Assembly: GCA_020724025.1 (NCBI GenBank)
Contig: DYHU01000089.1
Coordinates: 1,533-13,005 of the forward strand
Length of the DNA: 11,473 bases
Direction: 5' to 3'
From: Syntrophorhabdus sp.
Lineage (GTDB): Bacteria; Desulfobacterota; BSN033; UBA1163
Shown: in pieces, positions 1 to 7,379 of the stretch
Layout: every line of letters begins with the position of its first letter
How positions within the stretch are numbered: the first letter of the stretch is position 1
Notes under the pieces: model-generated
The model's database searches: none
Told to the model about the DNA's origin: nothing
The model's input: the letters and a program-made list of their open reading frames with translations, nothing else
Position numbers and translations under genes: made by a program

Positions 1-1
1 C

Positions 2-1135
2 CGGCCCCATACCCTTACCCCAACAAGAATCATTGATGCCTATCTGGAATATTTGCCCAATGCCCCGAGGCCGCTCAGAAATAGAACCATCCAGAGATTT
101 CATATTGGCACGAATCTGGCTACCGCCTCGATCTATCTCATTGATCGAGAGGAGCTGTCCCCGGGAGAGGGAGGATTTGTCCAGTTGAGATTGGACCGGG
201 CCATTGTGGCTTTGCCTCAGGATCGCTTTGTGATCCGGGGTTCATCGATCATTCAGACCTGCGGAGGCGGGGTCATTCTGGATACCCATCCTGATAAACA
301 CAAGCGGTTTTCAGAGAAAGTCATCTCCGATTTAACCCTCCTCAGAGATGGGAGCGGAGAAGAGGCCCTCCGTCAGCATATCCTCCATTCTGGCATAGGG
401 GGAATAATCCTGGAAGACCTCTTAAAGCGAGTGGCCGTGGCTCCCAATGACGTCCAGGTCATTCTCAGGAGGATGGTTGAAAGAAAGGAACTCATCTTAA
501 TTGATCCGGAGAGGCTGAAGGTGGTTGATTTCTCTCAATATCAGAAACTGAGGGAGATTGTACTATCTCAGTTAAAGGAATTCCATGGACGATTTCCAAT
601 GAAGTCCGGACTGGCGAAGGAAGAGCTGAGGACGAAACTTCCTGCGGAAGGGGATATTAAACTCTTTCAAATCCTGATCGGCGAGCTCACCCAGTCAGGA
701 AAGATTGTTCTGGAGAAAGATAAATTAAGATTGACTGAACACCGGGTCTCCTCATCCGATGAAAAAGGCCTGGTCAAAAAGGTGGAAGAGGCAATCCTTA
801 AAGGAGGTCTCCAGCCCCCCTCTCCGAGGGAATTGGCTGATGCATGGTCCGAGAAAGAAGAAGGAATCCAAGCCATATTCGAACATCTTGTCCATGAAGG
901 TATCCTGGTGAAGATCAAGAGCGGAATCTATTTCCATTGCATCCCTTTCGAACATTTGAAGGAGAGTTTGATTCAGAATTTAAAAAAAAATAGAGAAATC
1001 ACCACCCCTCAATTTAAGGAGATGACCGGGGCCTCGAGAAAGTATGCCATTCCTTTGATCGAATATTTTGATCAAATCAAATTGACTCTTCGACTGGGAG
1101 ATAAGAGGGTTTTAAGGGCGGGGAAGGAAGGATGA
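2..1135 (+). CDS. selB: Selenocysteine-specific elongation factor SelB, 3' part (truncated by window edge)
   Basis: SelB is a GTPase that carries Sec-tRNA(Sec) to the ribosome and recodes UGA as selenocysteine at an mRNA hairpin (SECIS). The frame is open from the first bases, so this is the C-terminal part of a longer gene; about 377 residues are visible, against roughly 600-650 for whole SelB. The first 100 or so residues are the last EF-Tu-like beta-barrel, recognisable by APRPLRNRTIQRFHIGT, then LDRAIVALPQDRFVIR and CGGGVILD. The rest fits the tandem winged-helix repeats that bind the SECIS RNA, ending in the typical ATPQFKE-like segment (here TTPQFKEMTGASRKYAIPL) and a basic tail. The GTPase domain lies off the left edge. 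A TTG at 53 could be read as a start but falls inside the conserved barrel, so it is not the true start. Its presence implies that the organism makes selenoproteins; none is visible in the window. Confidence 0.93.
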   Translation, partial: RPHTLTPTRIIDAYLEYLPNAPRPLRNRTIQRFHIGTNLATASIYLIDREELSPGEGGFVQLRLDRAIVALPQDRFVIRGSSIIQTCGGGVILDTHPDKHKRFSEKVISDLTLLRDGSGEEALRQHILHSGIGGIILEDLLKRVAVAPNDVQVILRRMVERKELILIDPERLKVVDFSQYQKLREIVLSQLKEFHGRFPMKSGLAKEELRTKLPAEGDIKLFQILIGELTQSGKIVLEKDKLRLTEHRVSSSDEKGLVKKVEEAILKGGLQPPSPRELADAWSEKEEGIQAIFEHLVHEGILVKIKSGIYFHCIPFEHLKESLIQNLKKNREITTPQFKEMTGASRKYAIPLIEYFDQIKLTLRLGDKRVLRAGKEG

Positions 1136-1138
1136 AGG

Positions 1139-1167
1139 GTAGGGAACGGTTTAAAACCGTTCCCTAC
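1139..1167. repeat. Perfect 14-bp inverted repeat just after selB
   Basis: Two exact 14-base arms (GTAGGGAACGGTTT and its complement) flank one central base. The palindrome begins 4 bases after the selB stop. There is no T-run after it, so it is not a classic intrinsic terminator, although the hairpin could stabilise the selB mRNA 3' end or stop transcription weakly. The form suggests a dispersed REP-like genomic repeat, which cannot be confirmed from one copy. Confidence 0.7.
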
Positions 1168-1213
1168 AGAATTATTGAGAGCCTGTTTATGAATGCTGTT
1201 ATTTTCTTTTTCT

Positions 1214-1362
1214 GTCATTCCCGTGCTTGCGCGCCATAGCGCTTCAGCGCGCAGGCGTGAAAACGGGAATCCAGGGTTTCCTGTGAAAACAGGAACCCAG
1301 TTCTTAATGGTTCCCTGCCTTCGCAGGGACGAGGCCTGGATACCCGCCTTCGCGGGTATGAC
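1214..1362. repeat. REP/MITE-like composite palindromic element
   Basis: This element fills most of the 273-bp gap between selB and the TPR gene. Its ends are near-perfect inverted repeats: GTCATTCCCG at 1214-1223 and CGGGTATGAC at 1353-1362 (9 of 10 pairs). Inside, CGGGAATCCAG (1264-1274) is mirrored by CTGGATACCCG (1336-1346). Several further hairpins can be drawn: one rich in GCGC around 1229-1251, one around 1274-1298, and GTTCCCTGC/GCAGGGAC around 1310-1330. Sequences of this type (ATTCCCG...CGGGAAT with CTGGAT) are widespread non-coding repeats in proteobacterial genomes. No transposase is encoded, and short ORFs crossing the element are artefacts. No convincing promoter for the next gene was seen in the remaining bases. 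Confidence 0.75.
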
Positions 1363-1408
1363 GAACAAATTGAATTTATAAATAGAACTATTCAGAAAGG
1401 GGTTTCGT

Positions 1409-2110
1409 ATGAAGGTGAAGAAGAAGATTACGAAGAAGAAGTTAAAGCAGCCCGATGAATTTCTCAGTTTCACGGAAAAGTCCTTTCTCTTTATCAGCCA
1501 GCATATCAAAAAAATGGTCATCGGCACGATTCTCGTTCTGGTCCTTTTCTTATCCTTCTTCTTGTTTCGAATGTGGGATCAAAGAAAGGAAGATGAGGCA
1601 AATCAAAAATTTATTTTAGCCCTTGAAACCTATCAGACGGTCAGTTCTCCATACCGTGAAGGTTCGCCAGCTGAGTATAAAAAGGTACTGGAAGGATTTG
1701 AGGAGGTGATCAAGACCTATTCACGGACCTTGTCGGCAAGATCCTCTCTCGTCTATAAGGGAGGTATTCATCTTCGCCTGGGTGAATTTGATGAGGCGAT
1801 CAATGCCTATGATGCCTTCCTTAAGAAGGCCGGTAAAGAAAGGCTGTTTCAACTTTTAGCCCTGGAGGGCTTAGGGTATGCTTATGAGGGAAAGAAGGAT
1901 TATGAAAAGGCGGTGAAAGCCTATCAGGAAATCATCAAATTGGGTGAAAAATATCATTGGGCGGGCGCTCATCTCAATATGGCGAGGTGTTATGAGAAAA
2001 TGGGTAAAAACGAAGAAGCCCTTGAGAATTACAGGACTTTTTTAAAAGTCTCACCAAAATCACTCTCGACCAACTCCGTTCTCAGGAAAGTATCTATTTT
2101 AGAGAAGTAA
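1409..2110 (+). CDS. Membrane-anchored TPR protein, YfgM-like
   Basis: A 233-residue protein with a strongly basic N-terminus (nine Lys in the first 13 residues), one membrane helix at about residues 36-53, and a soluble part with three recognisable tetratricopeptide repeats at roughly 113-140, 147-177 and 187-217 (for example GYAYEGKKDYEKAVKAYQEI). The positive-inside rule puts the short N-terminus in the cytoplasm and the TPR domain in the periplasm. This architecture and length match the YfgM/TPR_21 family; in E. coli YfgM binds the SecYEG translocon and the chaperone PpiD. That function is an inference, because TPR domains share form more than role. The ATG start follows AGAAAGGGG at a suitable distance. 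The gene stands alone between a repeat-filled gap and the iorAB control region. A general TPR scaffold protein is the main alternative. Confidence 0.8.
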   Translation: MKVKKKITKKKLKQPDEFLSFTEKSFLFISQHIKKMVIGTILVLVLFLSFFLFRMWDQRKEDEANQKFILALETYQTVSSPYREGSPAEYKKVLEGFEEVIKTYSRTLSARSSLVYKGGIHLRLGEFDEAINAYDAFLKKAGKERLFQLLALEGLGYAYEGKKDYEKAVKAYQEIIKLGEKYHWAGAHLNMARCYEKMGKNEEALENYRTFLKVSPKSLSTNSVLRKVSILEK

Positions 2111-2132
2111 TTGAGCAAGTTAAATGTTTCAC

Positions 2133-2160
2133 TTGACAAATAGGATTATATCAGTAAATT
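2133..2160 (+). promoter_or_regulatory. Putative sigma70-type promoter for iorAB
   Basis: A perfect -35 box TTGACA (2133-2138) is followed after 16 bases by TAAATT (2155-2160), a 4-of-6 match to the -10 consensus. It lies in the AT-rich 108-bp gap before iorA and would start transcription near 2167, giving a leader of about 50 bases. The -10 match is imperfect. Confidence 0.5.
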
Positions 2161-2176
2161 TGTGATAAATATTACA
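2161..2176. promoter_or_regulatory. CRP/FNR/HcpR-like operator palindrome before iorA
   Basis: TGTGA-N6-TTACA is a one-mismatch copy of the TGTGA-N6-TCACA dyad used by CRP-family regulators. With the flanking bases the left half reads TTTGTGA, which fits the TTGTGA half-site reported for HcpR-type regulators of sulfate reducers. It immediately follows the proposed -10 box and covers the predicted start site, a position typical of repression. Regulator identity and function are inferred. Confidence 0.35.
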
Positions 2177-2218
2177 TAGTCAAAAAGATAGAAACCGCAT
2201 CAAGCTCAGGAGGCTGTT

Positions 2219-4033
2219 ATGGAAAAGATATTACAGGGGAATTATGCAATTGCAAGAGGGGCATGGGAAGCAGGGGTGAAAGTTGCCTGTGCTTATCCGG
2301 GCACACCGAGCAGCGAGATCCTTTTGGCGATTGCCACCCAATATAAGAAAGATATACAGCCTGAGTGGTCTCCAAACGAAAAGGTGGCTCTTGAGGTAGC
2401 GAGCGGTGCCTCGTTTGCCGGTGCCAGGGCGCTGGTCTGTATGAAGCATGTGGGTTTAAATGTTGCCTCAGACCCCTTTATGACACTTTCCTATACCGGT
2501 GTTAAGGGCGGACTTGTCATTCTCGTTGCCGATGATCCTTATGCCCACAGTTCACAGAATGAACAGGACAGCCGCCACTGGGCAAGGTTTGGGAAAGTCC
2601 CTATGATCGAGCCTTCTGACTCTCAGGAGTGCAAAGATTTCACCAAAGTGGCATTTGATTTGAGCGAACAGTTCGACACCCCAGCGCTTCTGAGAACCGA
2701 GACCCGGATCTCTCACTCTTTTTCACCGGTAAAACTCGAAGATCGAAGGGAGTCGGTCATTCCAATCGGTCTCGATCTGAAGGAGGCACCCAAGTATACC
2801 ATGGTTCCTATCTATGTCCGACAGAGACGGCTCGTCGTCGAGGAGAGGATGAAGAAGTTAGAGGCCTTTGCCGATGAGTTCAAACATAATGTAATGGAGA
2901 TCAATGATCCTAAAATCGGGGTGATTACCAGCGGAGTCTCCTACAATTACACCAAAGAAGTATTCCCGAACTATTCCTATCTCAAATTGGGTATGGTCTG
3001 GCCTCTTCCGAAGAATGTGATCAGGGAGTTTTTTGCCAAGGTTAAAAAAGTAATTATAGTGGAAGAACTCGATCCGTTCCTTGAAACGGAGATCCGGGCC
3101 ATGGGGCTTAAGGTCTATCATGGAAAGGATGTGATTCCCAACATCTATGAGTTAAACCCGGAGATCATTGAAAAGTCAATCATGGGAAAACGCTATAAGC
3201 CTCCTAAAGAGAGGATCAAAGTGGATGAACTTTCTAACAGGCCGCCCAATCTCTGTTCGGCCTGTTCACATAGGCCCCTCTTCTATGGTCTGAAAAAATT
3301 GGGGGTTTTTGTCTTCGGAGACATCGGTTGTTACACGCTTGCGGCAGCGCCGCCCCTCAATGCCGTCCATTCCACGATCTGTATGGGTGCCGGGGTGGGA
3401 GGTGCGTTCGGCGCCATGAAGGCGCTGGGCAGAGAAGGGCTGGGAAAGGTCTGCTCGGTCATCGGAGACTCAACCTTTCTCCACGGAGGAATCGCGCCTC
3501 TGATGGACATCGTTTATAATAAGGGAAATGCTACGACCATCATCCTTGACAACCGAACGACCGGGATGACAGGCCTGCAGGAACATCCAGGAACGGGATT
3601 TACGATCACAGGAGAGCCGACCAACCAGATTGACCTGGAGGTTTTAGTGCGGGCGCTGGGGGTCAAACAAGTAAGAAAAGTGGACCCCTATCATATTAAA
3701 GAGACAATGGAGGTCATCAAAGAGGAGATCGAAAGGGATGAACCCTCTGTGATCATTACGGTTAACGGCCCCTGCATGCTCCACCGGAGAGAGAAGAGGA
3801 GATTTGAGCATCCCTATTATGAAATTGAAATGGGAAATTGCAGAGGCTGCGGGATGTGTCTGGATATCGGTTGCCCGGCCATCAGCTGGAAAGAGGTGAG
3901 CGGGGATGAGGCTTTGACCAAGGATGGGCACAAGCGCAAGGGTGTCGTCTCGATCAATCGCTTACAATGTCCGGGTTGCGGCGTTTGCCAGCAGATCTGC
4001 AAGTTTGAATCGATCATTCCCGGAAAGGCATAG
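2219..4033 (+). CDS. iorA: Indolepyruvate:ferredoxin oxidoreductase, alpha subunit
   Basis: With IorB it oxidatively decarboxylates indolepyruvate and other aryl pyruvates to aryl-acyl-CoA, passing electrons to ferredoxin. It is an oxygen-sensitive, cytoplasmic step of aromatic amino-acid breakdown; run in reverse it can make aryl pyruvates. At 604 aa the length is typical. The N-terminal third is the pyrimidine-binding fold (GNYAIARGAWEAGV, then AYPGTPSSEI, and later HSSQNEQDSRHWARF). The middle holds LCSACSHRP and GDIGCYTL. The thiamine-diphosphate site is GDS at 416-418 followed by an Asn-containing LDNRTTGMTGLQEHPGTG segment. The C-terminus is a two-cluster ferredoxin domain with cysteines 541, 544, 547, 552 and 584, 587, 590, 594. 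The first cluster has four residues before its last Cys, and the second lacks the usual Pro after it (CKF). The ATG has a full AGGAGG at 2208-2213. The stop lies 9 bases before iorB, so the two are co-transcribed. Confidence 0.95.
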   Translation: MEKILQGNYAIARGAWEAGVKVACAYPGTPSSEILLAIATQYKKDIQPEWSPNEKVALEVASGASFAGARALVCMKHVGLNVASDPFMTLSYTGVKGGLVILVADDPYAHSSQNEQDSRHWARFGKVPMIEPSDSQECKDFTKVAFDLSEQFDTPALLRTETRISHSFSPVKLEDRRESVIPIGLDLKEAPKYTMVPIYVRQRRLVVEERMKKLEAFADEFKHNVMEINDPKIGVITSGVSYNYTKEVFPNYSYLKLGMVWPLPKNVIREFFAKVKKVIIVEELDPFLETEIRAMGLKVYHGKDVIPNIYELNPEIIEKSIMGKRYKPPKERIKVDELSNRPPNLCSACSHRPLFYGLKKLGVFVFGDIGCYTLAAAPPLNAVHSTICMGAGVGGAFGAMKALGREGLGKVCSVIGDSTFLHGGIAPLMDIVYNKGNATTIILDNRTTGMTGLQEHPGTGFTITGEPTNQIDLEVLVRALGVKQVRKVDPYHIKETMEVIKEEIERDEPSVIITVNGPCMLHRREKRRFEHPYYEIEMGNCRGCGMCLDIGCPAISWKEVSGDEALTKDGHKRKGVVSINRLQCPGCGVCQQICKFESIIPGKA

Positions 4034-4042
4034 GAGGGAAAA

Positions 4043-4630
4043 ATGGAAGAAAAAGTGACCAATGTTCTGTTATCGGGGGTAGGAGGTCAGGGAACCATTC
4101 TGGCCAGCGATATACTCTGTTCGGTCTTTCATGAAATCGGCTATGATGTGAAGAAGAGCGAGGTTCACGGGATGGCACAGAGGGGTGGAGATGTGACCAC
4201 CCATTTCCGGTTCGGCAAAAAGGTCTATTCGCCTCTGATCAAATACGGCGATGCCGATTTTCTTATTTCCTTCGAACTCCTTGAGGGACTGCGGTACATC
4301 AACTGGGTGAAGAAGGAAGGAAAAGTTCTCCTCAACCGTCAGGAGGTGTATCCTCCTGCGGTCAACCTCGGCAAGATGAAATACCCCGAAGGTGTGGCGA
4401 AGACATTTAAAAAATTCTTTAAGGGAAATGTCTTTGTCATCAACGCCTTGGACATCGCTGTTCAGTGCGGGGATGCAAGGGCCGTCAATATTGTCACCCT
4501 TGGCGCCTTTTCCAATTATTTTGATATTAAGGAAGAGGTCTGGGAAAGAAACCTCCTTGAACACCTTCCCGAAAAAGTGCACTCGCTTAACCTCAATGCC
4601 TTCAGAGAAGGGAAGAAGGCCATTTCATAG
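4043..4630 (+). CDS. iorB: Indolepyruvate:ferredoxin oxidoreductase, beta subunit
   Basis: A 195-residue protein of the pyruvate ferredoxin/flavodoxin oxidoreductase gamma-domain family, the small partner of IorA. Diagnostic features are GVGGQGTILASD near the N-terminus (residues 12-23) and the conserved SEVHGMAQRGGDV (39-51); both are hallmarks of IorB and of the related gamma subunits of 2-oxoacid oxidoreductases. Length and order after iorA are normal. The ribosome-binding site AGGAGG begins on the last base of the iorA stop codon, so translation of the two subunits is probably coupled. No further gene joins the unit, because a strong terminator starts 19 bases after the stop. A phenylacetate-CoA ligase often sits beside iorAB in related genomes (general knowledge), but none is present here. 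Confidence 0.94.
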   Translation: MEEKVTNVLLSGVGGQGTILASDILCSVFHEIGYDVKKSEVHGMAQRGGDVTTHFRFGKKVYSPLIKYGDADFLISFELLEGLRYINWVKKEGKVLLNRQEVYPPAVNLGKMKYPEGVAKTFKKFFKGNVFVINALDIAVQCGDARAVNIVTLGAFSNYFDIKEEVWERNLLEHLPEKVHSLNLNAFREGKKAIS

Positions 4631-4648
4631 GGTAATTCTGCTCGGGAC

Positions 4649-4688
4649 AAAGGGGCGAAGAGAAATTCTCTTCGCCCCTTTGTTTTTT
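4649..4688 (+). terminator. Strong rho-independent terminator after iorB
   Basis: Perfect 16-base arms (4649-4664 and 4666-4681, left arm AAAGGGGCGAAGAGAA) fold into a GC-rich stem with a small AT loop, followed by G and six T residues (4683-4688). It closes the iorAB unit. The mirror strand has an A-run but no gene pointing at it. Confidence 0.92.
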
Positions 4689-4707
4689 GCCCCCTCCCAT
4701 TTATAAT
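4680..4707 (+). promoter_or_regulatory. Possible promoter for the M16 protease operon
   Basis: A perfect TATAAT (4702-4707) lies 16 bases after TTGTTT (4680-4685), a 3-of-6 match to the -35 box. The -35 would overlap the T-tract of the iorB terminator, and the leader before the ATG at 4731 would be under 20 bases with the Shine-Dalgarno near its 5' end. Plausible because the preceding unit is terminated just upstream, but the -35 is weak. Confidence 0.35.
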
Positions 4708-4730
4708 TTGAGAAGCGGAGGTAAGGCACT

Positions 4731-7379
4731 ATGAGAAGGCTGCGATTTATTTTCTTAATGGGCATCTCCATATCGATTCTTCTCCTCGTATTTCATCACG
4801 CCCAATCAAAAGAACGTTTTCACCAATTCACAATGGAGAATGGTCTGAAGGTGATCCTGGAGGAGAACCGGACCACACCGGTCGTCGCCCTTCAGGTCTG
4901 GGTAAAGATTGGAAGCGCCGATGAAAAGGATGAAGAGGCAGGGATGTGCCATTTCATCGAGCACATGATCTTCAAGGGAACGGAGAAGAGAAAGGTGGGG
5001 GAGATGGCCAAGGAGATCGAATCACTGGGTGGTTCGATCAATGCCTATACCTCCTATGATCAAACCGTCTATCATATCACCATTGCCAGCCGTTATGCTG
5101 ACATTGCCCTCGATATCCTGGCCGATGCGGTTCAGCGCTCGACTTTCGACCCGGGGGAATTCGGAAAGGAAAGGGAGGTCATCCTTGAGGAGATTCGAAT
5201 GGGGGAGGATGATCCATCGAGGAGACTCTTTAAACAGACGATGGCCACTGCTTTTCAGGGCCATCCCTATGGAAGACCGATTATCGGGTATGAGAAGACG
5301 ATCAAAGCAATGACCAGGGAGAGGATGCTCTCCTTTTTCAGACGATGGTATACGCCTAACCGCATTTTATTTGTCGCTGCCGGTGATTTTGACCTTAAGG
5401 AGATGGAGGGGAAGGTTAGAGCGGTTTTTAAGGGATTTGAAAGGCCCTCCGAGGGTATTCCTGAAAGGTTGAAAGAACTGGAACAGAAAGAGATCCGGTC
5501 TAACCTCGCCTTTGGAAACTTCAAGGAAACCTACCTTCAGATGGCCGTTCCCATCTCTTTCATTGGACATGAGGACACCCCAGGCCTCGATGTTTTCGCA
5601 CAGATATTAGGAGGGGGGGAGACCTCCCGGCTGGTCCAAAAGGTGAAGTTAGAGAAGGCGTTGGTTCACTCGATTTACGCATCCTCCTATACACCGAAGG
5701 AACCGGGCCTCTTCATAATCGGGGCTACTCTCTCAGCAGAGAACATGGAGAAGGCTGTGGAGGAGATTCTTAAAGAGATAAACCGGCTGATCCAGGAGGG
5801 TGCCACGGCTGAAGAGCTTTACCGGGTCCGGGTCAATGTTGAAAGCGATCTCATTTATGACCGGCAGACGGTTCAGGGACAGGCGCGAAAGATGGGCTAT
5901 TATGAAGCCACGACCGGCGATGTCCAATTTGAGAAGCAATACATCCAGAGAATTAACCTCCTTCAAAGCGACGACATTAAAAGAGTCGGGGAAAAATATT
6001 TTAAACCCTCCCGGTGGAGCGTCAGTCTTCTGGCGCCAGCGGAGAAGGCCGATACCCTGAAGAAGGTTTCTTTAAACACCGTTATTGAAAAAACAGGTCC
6101 CCCCCCCGCCGTTGCCATTGATCAGAAAGGGCCTCCACTGGTTTCGAGGACGGTTCTTGGAAATGGGATGCGTCTCATCGTAAAGGAGAACCGAAACAAC
6201 CCCATTGTGTCCATTCACGTCTCTTTTATGGCAGGCGTTCGCTTTGAAGAGGAGGCACAAAATGGAATTAACCAGTTTATGGCTGTGATGATCACCAAAG
6301 GCACAGAGAAGCAAACCAGTCTCGAAATTGCCAAGAAGGTGGAGAGAATGGCTGGCTCCCTCAGCGGCTTTTCAGGTTATAACAGCTTTGGCCTGACCTT
6401 TACCTTTTTGAGTCAACACTTCGATGAAGCCCTGACCCTGCTCGGCGAAATCATCAAACACCCCTCATTTGATTCGGATGAAATGGAGAAGAGGAGACGG
6501 TCTATCCTCGCTTCGATCAGGCAGCAAGAGGATGATCTGGACCAAATGGTTTTCAAACTTTTCCGGAAAGTCCTTTATGAAAAGCACCCTTACCGGATGG
6601 ATACGATCGGGACACTGGATTCCGTCCAGAGGATCACACAGAAGGATTTAAAAGAATATTACAGGCGGATCGCCGTACCTGAAAATATGGTTTTTACTGT
6701 TGTGGGAGATGTGGATCCAAACCAGGTGGGCCCTGCCGTTCAAAAGGAGTTTGGGAAACTACCGAAGGGCAATTTTATCCCCCCCGAAGTGGTCCAGGAG
6801 CCGCCTCTCCAAAAGACGAGAAAATTGGAGGTTTATAAAGAGAAGGAGCAGGCCCATTTTGTCCTCGGATTTCCCGGTGCGACTATTCGGAGCAGGGACC
6901 GCTATGCCATCGAGGTTCTGGATGCGGCTCTGTCCGGCATGGGAGGGAGGCTCTTCTTTGAGTTAAGGGATAAGGAAAGCCTGGCCTATGCCCTGGCCTT
7001 TATCAGTAACGTGAATCTGGATCCTGGATATATCTGCGTCTATATGGGGACCCATCCCGATAAGCTGGACAGGGCCATTGCAGGTGCCCTCCGGGAGTTG
7101 AAGAAGGTCAAAGAGGAGGGGCTGACAGAGGATGAAGTGGAGAGGGCAAAGCGATACCTGATCGGCAACTTTGAGATTGGACTTCAGACCAATGGAGCCC
7201 AGGCCAATCGGATCTCCCTCGATGAACTCTATGACCTTGGATTTGACCATTACGAGAAATATCCAGAAGAGATCAAGAAGGTATCGAAAGAGGATGTCCG
7301 CCGGGTTGCGAAGGCGTATTTAAATCTGGATGCCTATGCCCTTGCCATCATCCGTCCTCAGGAAGCAAAGAAACAATGA
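4731..7379 (+). CDS. Exported M16 (pitrilysin-type) zinc protease, fused active and inactive halves
   Basis: An 882-residue M16 family metalloprotease with two consecutive M16 modules. Residues 1-26 look like a signal peptide (RR, long hydrophobic run, A24-x-S26 cleavage site), so the enzyme should act in the periplasm or at the outer membrane. The N-terminal half has the inverted zinc motif HFIEH (H74, E77, H78), with E154 in EVILEEI as the likely third ligand. In the C-terminal half the matching segment reads QFMAV (515-519), with no zinc ligands. Conversely the C half carries R746 and Y753 in LRDKESLAYA, the Arg/Tyr pair that the non-catalytic partner of M16B proteases supplies, while the N half has K306 and H313 there. 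So one functional active site appears to be built from both halves. The start has GGAGGTAAGG upstream. The stop overlaps the next gene by ATGA. Substrate is unknown; peptide or misfolded-protein degradation is the usual role. Confidence 0.92.
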   Translation: MRRLRFIFLMGISISILLLVFHHAQSKERFHQFTMENGLKVILEENRTTPVVALQVWVKIGSADEKDEEAGMCHFIEHMIFKGTEKRKVGEMAKEIESLGGSINAYTSYDQTVYHITIASRYADIALDILADAVQRSTFDPGEFGKEREVILEEIRMGEDDPSRRLFKQTMATAFQGHPYGRPIIGYEKTIKAMTRERMLSFFRRWYTPNRILFVAAGDFDLKEMEGKVRAVFKGFERPSEGIPERLKELEQKEIRSNLAFGNFKETYLQMAVPISFIGHEDTPGLDVFAQILGGGETSRLVQKVKLEKALVHSIYASSYTPKEPGLFIIGATLSAENMEKAVEEILKEINRLIQEGATAEELYRVRVNVESDLIYDRQTVQGQARKMGYYEATTGDVQFEKQYIQRINLLQSDDIKRVGEKYFKPSRWSVSLLAPAEKADTLKKVSLNTVIEKTGPPPAVAIDQKGPPLVSRTVLGNGMRLIVKENRNNPIVSIHVSFMAGVRFEEEAQNGINQFMAVMITKGTEKQTSLEIAKKVERMAGSLSGFSGYNSFGLTFTFLSQHFDEALTLLGEIIKHPSFDSDEMEKRRRSILASIRQQEDDLDQMVFKLFRKVLYEKHPYRMDTIGTLDSVQRITQKDLKEYYRRIAVPENMVFTVVGDVDPNQVGPAVQKEFGKLPKGNFIPPEVVQEPPLQKTRKLEVYKEKEQAHFVLGFPGATIRSRDRYAIEVLDAALSGMGGRLFFELRDKESLAYALAFISNVNLDPGYICVYMGTHPDKLDRAIAGALRELKKVKEEGLTEDEVERAKRYLIGNFEIGLQTNGAQANRISLDELYDLGFDHYEKYPEEIKKVSKEDVRRVAKAYLNLDAYALAIIRPQEAKKQ

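Noticed and set aside
53..1135. TTG at 53 as the true start of a shorter stand-alone protein
   Set aside because: The frame is open to the window edge, and conserved SelB barrel residues lie right at and before this codon, so the gene is simply cut by the window.
1072..1527. 151-codon minus-strand ORF, and a 62-codon plus-strand ORF at 1193-1381
   Set aside because: Both translate the palindromic repeats (giving VIPAKAGIQ- and WIPAFAGMT-type strings that appear wherever such repeats occur) and have no ribosome-binding site.
4070..4582. 170-codon minus-strand ORF opposite iorB
   Set aside because: It lies wholly antisense to a well-conserved gene, has no family resemblance and no clear start signal; it is a mirror effect of codon use.
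4392..4706. 104-codon plus-strand ORF overlapping the end of iorB
   Set aside because: It is a shifted frame of iorB that runs through the terminator hairpin.
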